Of a stretch of 17,985 bases of DNA, positions 8,134 to 14,837 are shown piece by piece. Positions within the stretch are counted from its first letter, which is position 1. Each line of letters opens with the position of its first letter. Origin of the DNA: Candidatus Parcubacteria bacterium (lineage in GTDB: Bacteria > Patescibacteriota > Minisyncoccia > Phycocordibacterales > UBA12088); NCBI GenBank assembly GCA_003694545.1, contig RFKD01000039.1, positions 1-17,985 of the forward strand. The letters are read 5' to 3'. The translations under genes were made by a program, and so were the position numbers. The notes under the pieces were generated by a model. That model had not been told where the DNA came from. It worked only from the letters and a program-made list of their open reading frames with translations, and ran no database searches.

Positions 8134-9576
8134 ATGGCACAACAGAAACGCAAAAAAACAACAGCCTCGCCAGCGCGACCGGAAAAAGCGGTCAAAGGTT
8201 CTTCCGCGGCGCGGCAGGTGGTCGAGCGGGTCTCAAACGCAAAGAGATCCCCAAAAAACACCGCAACTCGGCGGGCAAAAACCTCGCTTCCTCAATCGGC
8301 CGTCGTAAAGCGCAAGACGCGACCGCAGGGAAGCGCCAAGCGGAAATCAATTCGCGCAACCAAAGCGCGGCCGTCTACTACCGCAAAACAAGGAGCGGCA
8401 AAGACCCCCAAAAAAGCGGCTAAGACCTCCGTGAAAAAGATGGGCAACAAAGTTGTCAAAGCCTTGCAGGCGACTGTTCGCGCGCCTTCTAAGGTGAAAG
8501 CGGCGGCGTTTATGGAGAAAGCCGAAGCTCTCTTGGCAAAAGGGCGCGCACGCGGCTATGTCACACACAGCGAAATTCTCAAAGAATTTCCGCGCATTGA
8601 AGAGCATATCCCCCTGCTGGAAGATTTGTATGACAAATTGCAAGCGTCGGAGGTTGCCGTGGTGGAAGATACCAGTCTTCTTTCTGATGAGGCGGCACAG
8701 CGCGTGATCGAACAGCACCAAGCCTACAAGAAAGGCGGGGATTCCCCAAGCGATCTCGTTCAAATTTACCTCAAAGAGATTGGGCAGTATCCGCTCCTCA
8801 CTCCTTCTGAAGAACGGATGCTTGCCAAGCGTGTGATGGAGGGCGATGAGGAAGCCAAACAGCTTTTGATGCGCTCAAACCTTCGCTTGGTGGTGTCCAT
8901 CGCGAAAAAGTATATTGGAAGATCGTCGGATCTTACCCTTCTTGATCTCATCCAAGAAGGCAACATTGGCCTTTTCAAGGCGGTCGAAAAATTTGACTAC
9001 ACAAAAGGCTATAAGTTTTCCACTTACGCCACTTGGTGGATCCGCCAAGCAATTACCCGCGCATTGGCCGACCAATCTCGCACGATTCGCATCCCTGTGC
9101 ATATGGTAGAAACGATGCAAAAGTACAAAACAGTATTTCGGCGTTTGTCTCAGGAGCTTGGGCGAGAACCCACCTCTGAAGAAATTGCCGAAGAGATGGG
9201 CGTTGAGCTGGAAAAGGTGCGCACGATTGAAAAAATCAGCCAGGAAACACTCTCTTTGGAAAGTCCCGTGAGCGAAGATGATGACGAGAAATCAACACTG
9301 TCCGATTTCGTTGCTGATGAGCGCACACTCACGCCGGAGCAGGAAACCGCCATCAGTATGCTGCGCGAGCACATTGAGGAGGCACTTTCCGAGCTTTCGC
9401 CCAAAGAGCGCAAAATTATTGAACTGCGCTACGGATTAAAAGACGGCGTGTACCACACACTTGAGGAAGTTGGAAAAGAGTTTGGCGTCACTCGCGAACG
9501 TATCCGGCAGATTGAGTCAAAAGCGCTTGAAAAAATACGCGCGCGGCACTTGGAAAAATTTCTTGAGCATCAGTAG
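8134..9576 (+). CDS. rpoD: Primary sigma factor (sigma-70 family) with long basic N-terminal extension
   Basis: Housekeeping sigma factor that directs RNA polymerase to -35/-10 promoters. I chose the ATG at 8134 (480 residues, 11 bases after the dnaG stop); a GTG at 8101 would overlap dnaG and add 11 residues. The first about 120 residues are Lys/Arg/Ala/Ser/Thr-rich and low-complexity. A region 1.1-like segment follows (LLAKGRARGYVTHSEI). Then come region 1.2 (DLVQIYLKEIGQYPLLT), region 2 with DLIQEGNIGLFKAVEKFDY and the -10-recognition helix YKFSTYATWWIRQAI, region 3, and region 4.2 with TLEEVGKEFGVTRERIRQIE. The recognition helices look canonical, which fits the TATAAT promoter seen before groES. 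The stop overlaps the end of the convergent transporter gene. There is no clear Shine-Dalgarno motif. Confidence 0.96.
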   Translation: MAQQKRKKTTASPARPEKAVKGSSAARQVVERVSNAKRSPKNTATRRAKTSLPQSAVVKRKTRPQGSAKRKSIRATKARPSTTAKQGAAKTPKKAAKTSVKKMGNKVVKALQATVRAPSKVKAAAFMEKAEALLAKGRARGYVTHSEILKEFPRIEEHIPLLEDLYDKLQASEVAVVEDTSLLSDEAAQRVIEQHQAYKKGGDSPSDLVQIYLKEIGQYPLLTPSEERMLAKRVMEGDEEAKQLLMRSNLRLVVSIAKKYIGRSSDLTLLDLIQEGNIGLFKAVEKFDYTKGYKFSTYATWWIRQAITRALADQSRTIRIPVHMVETMQKYKTVFRRLSQELGREPTSEEIAEEMGVELEKVRTIEKISQETLSLESPVSEDDDEKSTLSDFVADERTLTPEQETAISMLREHIEEALSELSPKERKIIELRYGLKDGVYHTLEEVGKEFGVTRERIRQIESKALEKIRARHLEKFLEHQ

Positions 9577-10925
9577 TGGTTTTGCGTGCTCGGCATGGTT
9601 GGAATTTCGGACTGGCTCGCGTGCGTTGGCGTGACCTCAAAAAAATGGAACGCTATCAATGCCCCTGTTGCTACGAGAAGCGCCACAGCTGTTGCCGGAG
9701 CGCCGGTTTTTATCCAATAAAGGAAGGAGATTGGTTGGTCTGTTTGCTCTGATTTACTCACCGCGATAACGCCGGCGGTGGATCCAATGGGGGTGGCGTT
9801 GCCGCCGAAGCCCACGCCAAACACCAGTGCCCACCACAACAAATCAACAGGGACTCCTTTTTCCGCCAAGGTAAGGATGATAGGGATCATCGCGACCGTG
9901 AGGGGAATATTGTCGACTATTGCCGAGAGCACGGCCGAAGCCCAGAGAATGATGATAGCTGTGAGCAGAATGTTTGCCTCAGCGCCCGAGAGGATGAACT
10001 GCGCCGCCCACTCTAACACGCCCGCGTGTTCCAGCCCGCCGACGAGCACAAAAAGAGCAGCGAAAAACAGCAAAACAGAAAGTTCCACCTTTTCCAACAC
10101 CTGCTGCGGGTCATCTTTGGCTTGAATAAGGAGAAGCCCCACCGCCGCCCCCAACAGTGCGACAACCGACGCTTCCAAATGTAAGCTGCCGTGCAAAAAG
10201 AAGAGCACCACCACTCCCGCCAAGACAAGGAGGGACTTTTTCATTGTGGCAGGGTCCGTGATGGCCTCGCGCTCGTTCATTTGAAGGAGCCGATCGATCC
10301 CCACCGGCTTCTTTTGCCACTCCTTACGGAAGAAAAAGAAGAAAAACACGAGCGTTGCGACCCACGCGAGCGCGGCAACCGGCAGGGCGTGAATTAGGAA
10401 CGTGTTGAACGTGTATCCGGCCGCGGAGCCAATCATAATGTTAGGTGGATCGCCGATGAGCGTCCCCGCGCCTCCGACATTAGAGAGTATTGCCTCAGCA
10501 AGCAGGTACGGCGTGGGGTTGAGCGAAAGTATGCGGGCAATAATGATGGTAACTGGCGCGATGAGAATGATGGTTGTTACATTATCCAAAATAGTTGAGA
10601 GGACGCTTGTGAGGCCGCCGAGCGAGACCAACAAGAGCCACGGGTTTCCTTTTGTCTTCTTGGCTGTGAGAATGCCGAGGTATTGGAAAAAGCCTGTCCG
10701 CTCTAAAAGCACCACCAACACCATCATTCCAAATAGTAAACCGATCGTGTTGAAGTCTACCGAGAGGATCGCTTCGTGAGGTTCGTAGAAATGAAAGAAA
10801 TCACCCACAACCACCATCAACATCGCGCCCACTAACGCTATCACCGTGCGGTGCATTCGTTCAGTGACGATAAGGAAAAAGGCCGCAGCAAAAATGAGCG
10901 AGCTTAAGAAAAAAGGCAAAGACAT
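9570..10925 (-). CDS. ArsB/NhaD-type (ion transporter superfamily) membrane permease
   Basis: Predicted polytopic inner-membrane transporter, 451 residues with roughly 11-12 hydrophobic segments. Both halves carry the re-entrant motifs of the ion transporter superfamily: DNVTTIILIAPVTI and SNVGGAGTLIGDPPNIMI in the first, DNIPLTVAMIPI and GGNATPIGSTAGV in the second. This pattern fits the ArsB / NhaD / human P-protein group. The substrate (arsenite, Na+/H+ exchange or an organic anion) cannot be settled from the sequence, and no arsR or arsA lies nearby. The last about 20 residues are a hydrophilic Ser/Thr/Pro-rich tail. It sits 45 bases downstream of a CBS-domain gene on the same strand, so nucleotide-sensing control is plausible. 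Its stop codon lies inside the rpoD 3' end. No Shine-Dalgarno motif is visible. Confidence 0.85.
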   Translation of the reverse strand: MSLPFFLSSLIFAAAFFLIVTERMHRTVIALVGAMLMVVVGDFFHFYEPHEAILSVDFNTIGLLFGMMVLVVLLERTGFFQYLGILTAKKTKGNPWLLLVSLGGLTSVLSTILDNVTTIILIAPVTIIIARILSLNPTPYLLAEAILSNVGGAGTLIGDPPNIMIGSAAGYTFNTFLIHALPVAALAWVATLVFFFFFFRKEWQKKPVGIDRLLQMNEREAITDPATMKKSLLVLAGVVVLFFLHGSLHLEASVVALLGAAVGLLLIQAKDDPQQVLEKVELSVLLFFAALFVLVGGLEHAGVLEWAAQFILSGAEANILLTAIIILWASAVLSAIVDNIPLTVAMIPIILTLAEKGVPVDLLWWALVFGVGFGGNATPIGSTAGVIAVSKSEQTDQPISFLYWIKTGAPATAVALLVATGALIAFHFFEVTPTHASQSEIPTMPSTQNHY

Positions 10926-10970
10926 ACCGTCGTGATATCAACACGGCACGAAAGCGGCTTCTAATTGCGT

Positions 10971-11477
10971 TCAATCCAACGCTCCCGGGATGCCCAGGTA
11001 AAATGCGATCACGCGCTTGATCTCCGTGCGCGTGAGAACACCAATGGGGCGACGGTGGTCGTCCAAGACCGTGATGCGTCCGCGCCCCTTGACGGAAGCC
11101 AGGACGGCGGCCTCCACTAACGAAGACTCAAGCGTCACTGTCGGCACATCCCGAGCCATAAACGATTCCACCGGATGGTCTGCGACGCGTTGGGCGTCTT
11201 GCGCGAGAAGTGCGTCGTCGGCGAATCGAACCGCAATAACATCTTCCTCCAGATAATCGGGTAAGACTTCGCGGATGACATCGACAGCGTTCACTGCCCC
11301 CGCGAAGGTGCCATCTTGGTTGACAACCGTCAGGGAATTGCGCTTTTCCTTTACCATTCGCTCGAGGCACTCCTTGAGCGTGGTGCCAATAGGGATAATG
11401 ACCGGCGGCCGCATCAAATCTTCAATACAAGCCGGGCAGCTGTTGTGCGTTGCTGGAGCATTGCCTTTCTCTTGCAT
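10971..11477 (-). CDS. Tandem CBS-domain protein, probable regulator of the adjacent transporter
   Basis: Small soluble protein of 168 residues made almost entirely of two CBS domains: about 18-75 (IEDLMRPPVIIPIGTTLKEC ... GAVNAVDVIREVL) and about 103-162 (VESFMARDVPTVTLESSLVE ... IGVLTRTEIKRVI). CBS pairs commonly bind adenine nucleotides and gate channels, transporters or enzymes. A short N-terminal CPAC motif precedes the first domain and could bind metal or be redox-active (inference). It lies 45 bases upstream of the ArsB/NhaD-type gene on the same strand, so the two are probably co-transcribed, with this protein as the regulatory partner. A good -10 (TATAAG) lies so close to the ATG that the mRNA may be nearly leaderless; no Shine-Dalgarno is seen. 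Confidence 0.88.
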   Translation of the reverse strand: MQEKGNAPATHNSCPACIEDLMRPPVIIPIGTTLKECLERMVKEKRNSLTVVNQDGTFAGAVNAVDVIREVLPDYLEEDVIAVRFADDALLAQDAQRVADHPVESFMARDVPTVTLESSLVEAAVLASVKGRGRITVLDDHRRPIGVLTRTEIKRVIAFYLGIPGALD

Positions 11478-11488
11478 GTACCCAACAT

Positions 11489-11515
11489 CTTATACGATGG
11501 AGAAAAATTGTGCAA
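11489..11515 (-). promoter_or_regulatory. Probable sigma-70 promoter for the CBS/transporter pair
   Basis: On the minus strand, TTGCAC (11515-11510) is followed after 15 bp by TATAAG (11494-11489), five of six matches to the consensus -10. The predicted transcription start is only about 5 bases before the ATG at 11477, so the transcript would be leaderless or nearly so. The -35 match is weak and the spacer short. The same CTTGCACAA string stands at a similar distance before the TSUP permease start. Confidence 0.5.
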
Positions 11516-11516
11516 G

Positions 11517-11544
11517 GGAGGGGGGTGTGGTAATGTTGCCACAC
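11517..11544 (+). promoter_or_regulatory. GGAGG-like ribosome site followed by a perfect hairpin abutting the DUF151 start
   Basis: A purine-rich GGAGG (11517-11521, within a longer G run) is followed by a perfect inverted repeat, GTGTGG (11525-11530), an 8-base loop, CCACAC (11539-11544). It ends one base before the ATG at 11546. The loop contains another ATG (11533) in a different frame that is better spaced from GGAGG. If the RNA hairpin forms, GGAGG comes within about 4 unpaired bases of the 11546 ATG and the competing ATG is held in the loop. A DNA operator for the divergent genes is the alternative. Confidence 0.5.
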
Positions 11545-11545
11545 T

Positions 11546-12259
11546 ATGCCGAAGAACACGCGCCGCGGCGGAAGGAACAAAAAAAAGGGAGAAAACGGCG
11601 CGCCGCGCCGCCCGCGCAAGGGCCAGGCATCTACAGGCGGCTCTACCGTCTCGCGCCGAGAAGGGAATAAGGTTTCATCAGTAAAAGCCGGGGCGGGTCG
11701 GAAGCGGCGTGAGGCCCCGTTGGGGCGCGAGCCTCAAGGCGGGCAAATCCCCGAAGAAATTCTGCGACTGGTGCACATTGTTGGTATTGAGGTGCAAGGC
11801 CCAGTCGGCGAGCCGATGGTGGTGTTGAAAGAAGAAGGGGGCGATCGCGTGGTCCCTATTTGGATTGGCCCCACGGAGGCCCAAGCGCTGTATGTCGGGT
11901 GGCGCAAGATTCCCACGCCTCGACCGCTCACCCCCGATCTCCTCCTCATGGTAATGCGCGCGCTCGGCGGTTCGCTCGAACGCGTGGTGCTCACGACGGT
12001 CGCGCTCAACACCTACTTCGCGCGGCTTGAAATACGCGACTCCGTCGGCGTTCTGCACACGATTGACACTCGTCCTTCTGACGCAATGGCTCTTGCCGTG
12101 CGCGCTGGCGTTCCTCTTCTTGCGACGGAGGAAATGCTCAGCCGAAGCGGTATCCACATAACGCAAGGCTCCGCCTCTTCGTTGGGTAGTCAAGAAGAAG
12201 ACACATCACCCCCGGATCCTTCAGAAGGAGGAGGGAACCCGCCGGGAGAGCGAAACTAG
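11546..12259 (+). CDS. Bifunctional nuclease (DUF151/BFN) domain protein with basic N-terminal tail
   Basis: A 237-residue protein. The core, about residues 72-205, matches the bifunctional nuclease (DUF151) family: VHIVGIEVQGPVGEPMVVL, VVPIWIGPTEAQAL, a PRPLTPDLLLMVM segment, and DTRPSDAMALAVRAGVPL. Plant members were described as having DNase and RNase activity; the bacterial role is poorly defined. The first about 65 residues are rich in Arg, Lys and Gly and probably bind nucleic acid or are disordered. The C-terminal 30 are Ser/Pro/Gly-rich. The ATG at 11546 has no normally spaced Shine-Dalgarno; it directly follows a hairpin. The domain proper would also fit a start near 11768, so the true N-terminus is the main uncertainty. 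It is divergent from the CBS gene and convergent with pyruvate kinase. Confidence 0.85.
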   Translation: MPKNTRRGGRNKKKGENGAPRRPRKGQASTGGSTVSRREGNKVSSVKAGAGRKRREAPLGREPQGGQIPEEILRLVHIVGIEVQGPVGEPMVVLKEEGGDRVVPIWIGPTEAQALYVGWRKIPTPRPLTPDLLLMVMRALGGSLERVVLTTVALNTYFARLEIRDSVGVLHTIDTRPSDAMALAVRAGVPLLATEEMLSRSGIHITQGSASSLGSQEEDTSPPDPSEGGGNPPGERN

Positions 12260-12346
12260 CGTCACTCGCCTGGCGCGTATTTTGCCCGGCAGTTGTATTG
12301 CGGGCGCAACCTCCGGCACGCACCACCGCGAGCGTCTGGGGCTTGG

Positions 12347-13852
12347 CTACGCGGCAATAACGGTGAGCGTGTTTGTTTCTCCTAGTTTGCCAAAGATGCT
12401 CCCAGAGATGACCACGATTGGCTCATAGGCGCGCGCGAGGCCACTTGCGCGCGCCGCGGCGCGCGCAAGTGAGGAAAACCGAGAACGCTTCGTGTAGCGC
12501 GCGGGACGCGCTGCTGGTATGAGGCCATAGCCGAACATTGCCTGGCGAAGCGTGTCGGCGTGCTGGCTGACGACAAGAATAGGTATCCCCCCTTGGGAGC
12601 GCGACACCAAGCGCGCCGTGGTGCCGGTTTCCGTGAATGCGACAATACACGCGGCGCCGACATCCCTTGCCAAACGCGCCGCTTGTCCAGCGACCGACAA
12701 GCTGATGCGTTCATTGAGCGCGGGCATATCTTTGGCACTTTTACGGAGGGGGATGTCCCACGGCTCTTTATACGTTTGCGCCTCTGCGGCAATACGTCGC
12801 ATCGTTTCAACTGCAGCAACAGGATAGTCGCCGATTGCGGTTTCTGCGGAAAGCATCAGCGCGTCCGCGCCGTCTAGAACGGCGTTTGCCACATCGGAAA
12901 TTTCGGCGCGCGTGGGGGAGGGATTGCGTGTCATCGTTTCGAGCATCTGTGTGGCAACAATTGCGTATTTCCCAGCCGCGCGCGCTTCACGCACGAGCTC
13001 TTTTTGCACAACCGGAACGCGCTCGGCGGGAATCGCAAGCGCAAGATCTCCCCGAGCGACCATTATGCCGTCGGAAAGTCGTAAAATGTCTTGGAAGTGA
13101 TCCAGCGCTTCGGCGGTTTCTATTTTGGCAATAAGAAGTGCGCGGGAGTCATAGCGCGCGAGAAGTGAACGAGCTCGGCGAATGTCGGAGGCGTTTTTAA
13201 CAAACGAGACGGCGACGGCGTCGAAACCCATTGTGGCTCCCCACGCAATGTCCCGCGCGTCTTGGGCGGTAATGCCGCGCAAGACGGTGGTTGCGTCGGG
13301 AAACTGCACGCCCCGGCGGGGCGCTATGTCGCCACCCACCACGACGCGAGCTTTTACTTGCGTTTCTCCTTCGTCAGTCACTTCCAAGATTTGCGCGCCG
13401 TCGTTGAGAAAGACGCGCATTCTTCGTCGGAGAAACGCGAGTGTGCGGATGCCCGAAAGCGAAAGGACAAGCACAGCCGTGCCTTCTTGCGTGCGCTGTT
13501 GGCGGACGGTAAGAACGATTTCGCTGCCCTGTGTGAGCGTAACAGGTTTTAGGTTGGTAGTGCGCACTTCTGGCCCCTTAAGATCCAAAAGTGTAGCAAA
13601 TGGAACCTTGAGCTTTTTTTGGGCTGCGCGCACCGCCTCAAAAAGCGTTTGGCGCTCTTGGGGAGAGCTGTGGGAGGCATTAATGCGCGCCACACACATC
13701 CCCGCGCGCGCTATCTCGCACAAGACGGTGGGGGAAGCGCACGAAGGTCCAACGGTTGCGATGATTTTTATCCCAAAAGTCCCAGAAGAATCCCGCTCCT
13801 GCGCGGCGTGCGCGGCGGCAGCGAAATGAAAAGGCGCGCTGCCTATTGGCAT
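12347..13852 (-). CDS. pyk: Pyruvate kinase
   Basis: Converts phosphoenolpyruvate and ADP to pyruvate and ATP, the last step of glycolysis, in the cytosol. Diagnostic segments in order: KIIATVGPS, ARINASHSS, LDLKGPEVRTT, RRGVQFPDATT, AVSFVKN, IAKIETAEAL (catalytic Lys), GIMVARGDLA, ATQMLETMTRNPSPTRAE, DVANAVLDGADALMLSAETA, then a complete C-terminal domain. The frame is open to a GTG at 13888, with ATG codons at 13876 and 13852. I chose 13852 (501 residues) because homologues begin only a few residues before the KIIATVGPS motif and there is a weak GGTAAG upstream; the other starts remain possible. The K+-site Thr is Leu while the neighbouring Glu is kept (see findings). A perfect 30-bp palindrome lies in the 3' part. 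It is downstream of the TSUP permease on the same strand. Confidence 0.95.
   Translation of the reverse strand: MPIGSAPFHFAAAAHAAQERDSSGTFGIKIIATVGPSCASPTVLCEIARAGMCVARINASHSSPQERQTLFEAVRAAQKKLKVPFATLLDLKGPEVRTTNLKPVTLTQGSEIVLTVRQQRTQEGTAVLVLSLSGIRTLAFLRRRMRVFLNDGAQILEVTDEGETQVKARVVVGGDIAPRRGVQFPDATTVLRGITAQDARDIAWGATMGFDAVAVSFVKNASDIRRARSLLARYDSRALLIAKIETAEALDHFQDILRLSDGIMVARGDLALAIPAERVPVVQKELVREARAAGKYAIVATQMLETMTRNPSPTRAEISDVANAVLDGADALMLSAETAIGDYPVAAVETMRRIAAEAQTYKEPWDIPLRKSAKDMPALNERISLSVAGQAARLARDVGAACIVAFTETGTTARLVSRSQGGIPILVVSQHADTLRQAMFGYGLIPAARPARYTKRSRFSSLARAAARASGLARAYEPIVVISGSIFGKLGETNTLTVIAA
12442..12471. repeat. Perfect 30-bp palindrome inside pyk
   Basis: All 15 base pairs match with no spacer: the left arm starts CACTTGCGCG, the centre is CCGCGG, and the right arm ends CGCGCAAGTG. 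On the coding (minus) strand it encodes SLARAAARAS in the C-terminal domain of pyruvate kinase, about 90-120 bases before the stop. No T tract follows on either strand, so it is not an ordinary terminator. Confidence 0.9.
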
Positions 13853-13894
13853 CCATAGTATCTTACCAAACAACATGCAGTCCGGCACTTCGGG

Positions 13895-13934
13895 GCGAGG
13901 TCTCCCTAGTGCGAGGCGAGGATAACGCGCGAGG
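13895..13934. repeat. Four GCGAGG copies upstream of pyk
   Basis: GCGAGG occurs at 13895-13900, 13911-13916, 13916-13921 and 13929-13934 on the plus strand (CCTCGC on the pyk strand), in the 104-base gap between the TSUP stop and the chosen pyk start. Spacing is irregular. It may be a regulator-binding cluster or chance in GC-rich DNA. Confidence 0.35.
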
Positions 13935-13956
13935 TGGGTGAGTTCGCGCGGACGAA

Positions 13957-14760
13957 CTAACGGAGGTGGAGAACGGCGTTTGAAATTTCAAACAGCACTA
14001 TGACGACAACGCCAATAAACGCGCACGCGCGTAATGAAAAGGCGCGTGGTTGGGTTTTTTGTTCTTGTCTCTGCAACCAGTACCTGCCGATGAGAAACCC
14101 AACCAACACTCCCGCTATTGCCCACGCCACGAAGAGCGCAATATTGCTAAACACCTGCACGCCACCGAGGAGGTATCCTTGCAAACGCCCAAGGTTCGTA
14201 AGAGCGCTTACGGCACCGGTTGTGGCGATAAATGCCGTAGCTTGAGGGAGCCACCGCATTGCCAAAGGCGCAAGCAAAATATTGCCCACCCCCGAGATCG
14301 CGCTTAATGTCCCTGCGAGCGCGCTTAAGGCGCCAATACGCACGAGAGGGGGAGAATGATCCTGCGTATTGTGCGCCCCTATCTCGGCGTTTATTGTGTG
14401 TCGCGAGAGAGCCACGCTAAGCAAAACACCGATTGCCATGAGAACGAGGGCTACTATTTCCGCTTTGTCTGTGGATATAAATTTGCTTAAGCCCCAACCA
14501 GTGACAAGCGCGCTTATGAAACTCACTGGCGCGCTTATTGCGACAAATAGCCAGTGAATACTGCGGGGCGCGCTCGCGATTTTTAACACGTCGTTGGTAA
14601 GGTGCGCGATAGCGGCGACGGGGAGCGCGGCGGAAAATGGAAGCGCAAATAATAAAAGCGGCAAGAGAGCCGCTGAGGTTCCGAAGCCCGCCAGCGTGCC
14701 AGTAAGAGCGGCAAACATTCCACTGAAGGCTATGAACCAGCCTACCATTGCTTCATGCAT
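13957..14760 (-). CDS. TauE/SafE (TSUP) family membrane permease
   Basis: Predicted inner-membrane protein with about 8 hydrophobic segments, arranged as the two related halves typical of the TSUP family. GTLAGFGTSAALLPLLLFAL opens the first half and GTLSAISGVGNILLAPLAM the second, each carrying the Gly-rich re-entrant motif. Family members export sulfite, sulfoacetate or other organosulfur anions, but many are uncharacterised and the substrate here is unknown. I chose the ATG at 14760 (267 residues, the usual size). The frame extends to 14844, but the extra 28 residues are hydrophilic and cover the promoter region. AGGA stands 9 bases before this ATG. It is transcribed toward pyk (104-base gap) and divergently from queA. 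Nothing in the context links it to sulfur metabolism. Confidence 0.87.
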   Translation of the reverse strand: MHEAMVGWFIAFSGMFAALTGTLAGFGTSAALLPLLLFALPFSAALPVAAIAHLTNDVLKIASAPRSIHWLFVAISAPVSFISALVTGWGLSKFISTDKAEIVALVLMAIGVLLSVALSRHTINAEIGAHNTQDHSPPLVRIGALSALAGTLSAISGVGNILLAPLAMRWLPQATAFIATTGAVSALTNLGRLQGYLLGGVQVFSNIALFVAWAIAGVLVGFLIGRYWLQRQEQKTQPRAFSLRACAFIGVVVIVLFEISNAVLHLR

Positions 14761-14768
14761 AAATGAGA

Positions 14769-14796
14769 ATCCTAAGCACTCTTTTTGTTTGTGCAA
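14769..14796 (-). promoter_or_regulatory. Possible promoter for the TSUP permease gene
   Basis: On the minus strand TTGCAC (14796-14791) is followed after 16 bp by TAGGAT (14774-14769, four of six consensus matches), a few bases before the ATG at 14760. The TAGGA could instead serve as a weak ribosome site; both cannot be used in the same transcript. The -35 string CTTGCACAA is shared with the CBS gene promoter. Confidence 0.35.
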
Positions 14797-14806
14797 GTGT
14801 GCACAA
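14789..14806. promoter_or_regulatory. Inverted repeat in the TSUP/queA divergent region
   Basis: TTGTGC, 6 bases, GCACAA: a perfect 6-bp dyad. It overlaps the proposed -35 of the TSUP gene and lies about 60 bases before the queA start, where an operator acting on one or both genes could sit. No regulator can be named. Confidence 0.4.
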
Positions 14807-14831
14807 CTTTCTTTTTTCGCCCAAAGCTGGT

Positions 14832-14837
14832 TATGAT
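14832..14837 (+). promoter_or_regulatory. Candidate -10 element for queA
   Basis: TATGAT, five of six matches to TATAAT, ends 29 bases before the queA ATG. No convincing -35 lies 16-18 bp upstream (a T/C-rich stretch is there), so the call is weak. Confidence 0.35.

Noticed and set aside
11516..11530. G-quadruplex in the G-rich stretch before the DUF151 gene
   Set aside because: The runs (GGG, six G, GG) would allow at best a weak two-layer structure and are better explained as a ribosome-site-like purine run.
12260..12346. Possible terminator between the convergent DUF151 and pyk genes
   Set aside because: Only a 5-bp GCCCG/CGGGC stem with a long loop and no T tract; too weak to call.
12496..12512. 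Inverted repeat AGCGCG-N5-CGCGCT in pyk near the 30-bp palindrome
   Set aside because: Short and made of GC-rich Ala/Arg codons; not distinguishable from chance.
13182..13829. A 215-codon open frame antisense to pyk on the plus strand
   Set aside because: It lies wholly inside a clearly identified gene, shows no recognisable motif and is Ser/Arg/Thr-rich, as expected for an antisense frame in GC-rich DNA.
13941..13958. 6-bp hairpin AGTTCG/CGAACT at the end of the TSUP gene
   Set aside because: It overlaps the stop codon and has no U tract in either direction; short stems of this size are expected by chance.
14299..14538. Four CGCGCTTAA/T copies in the TSUP gene in two pairs 21 bp apart
   Set aside because: They encode Ser-Ala dipeptides seven residues apart in membrane helices, with the same codon choice; the two pairs are not in equivalent positions of the internal duplication.
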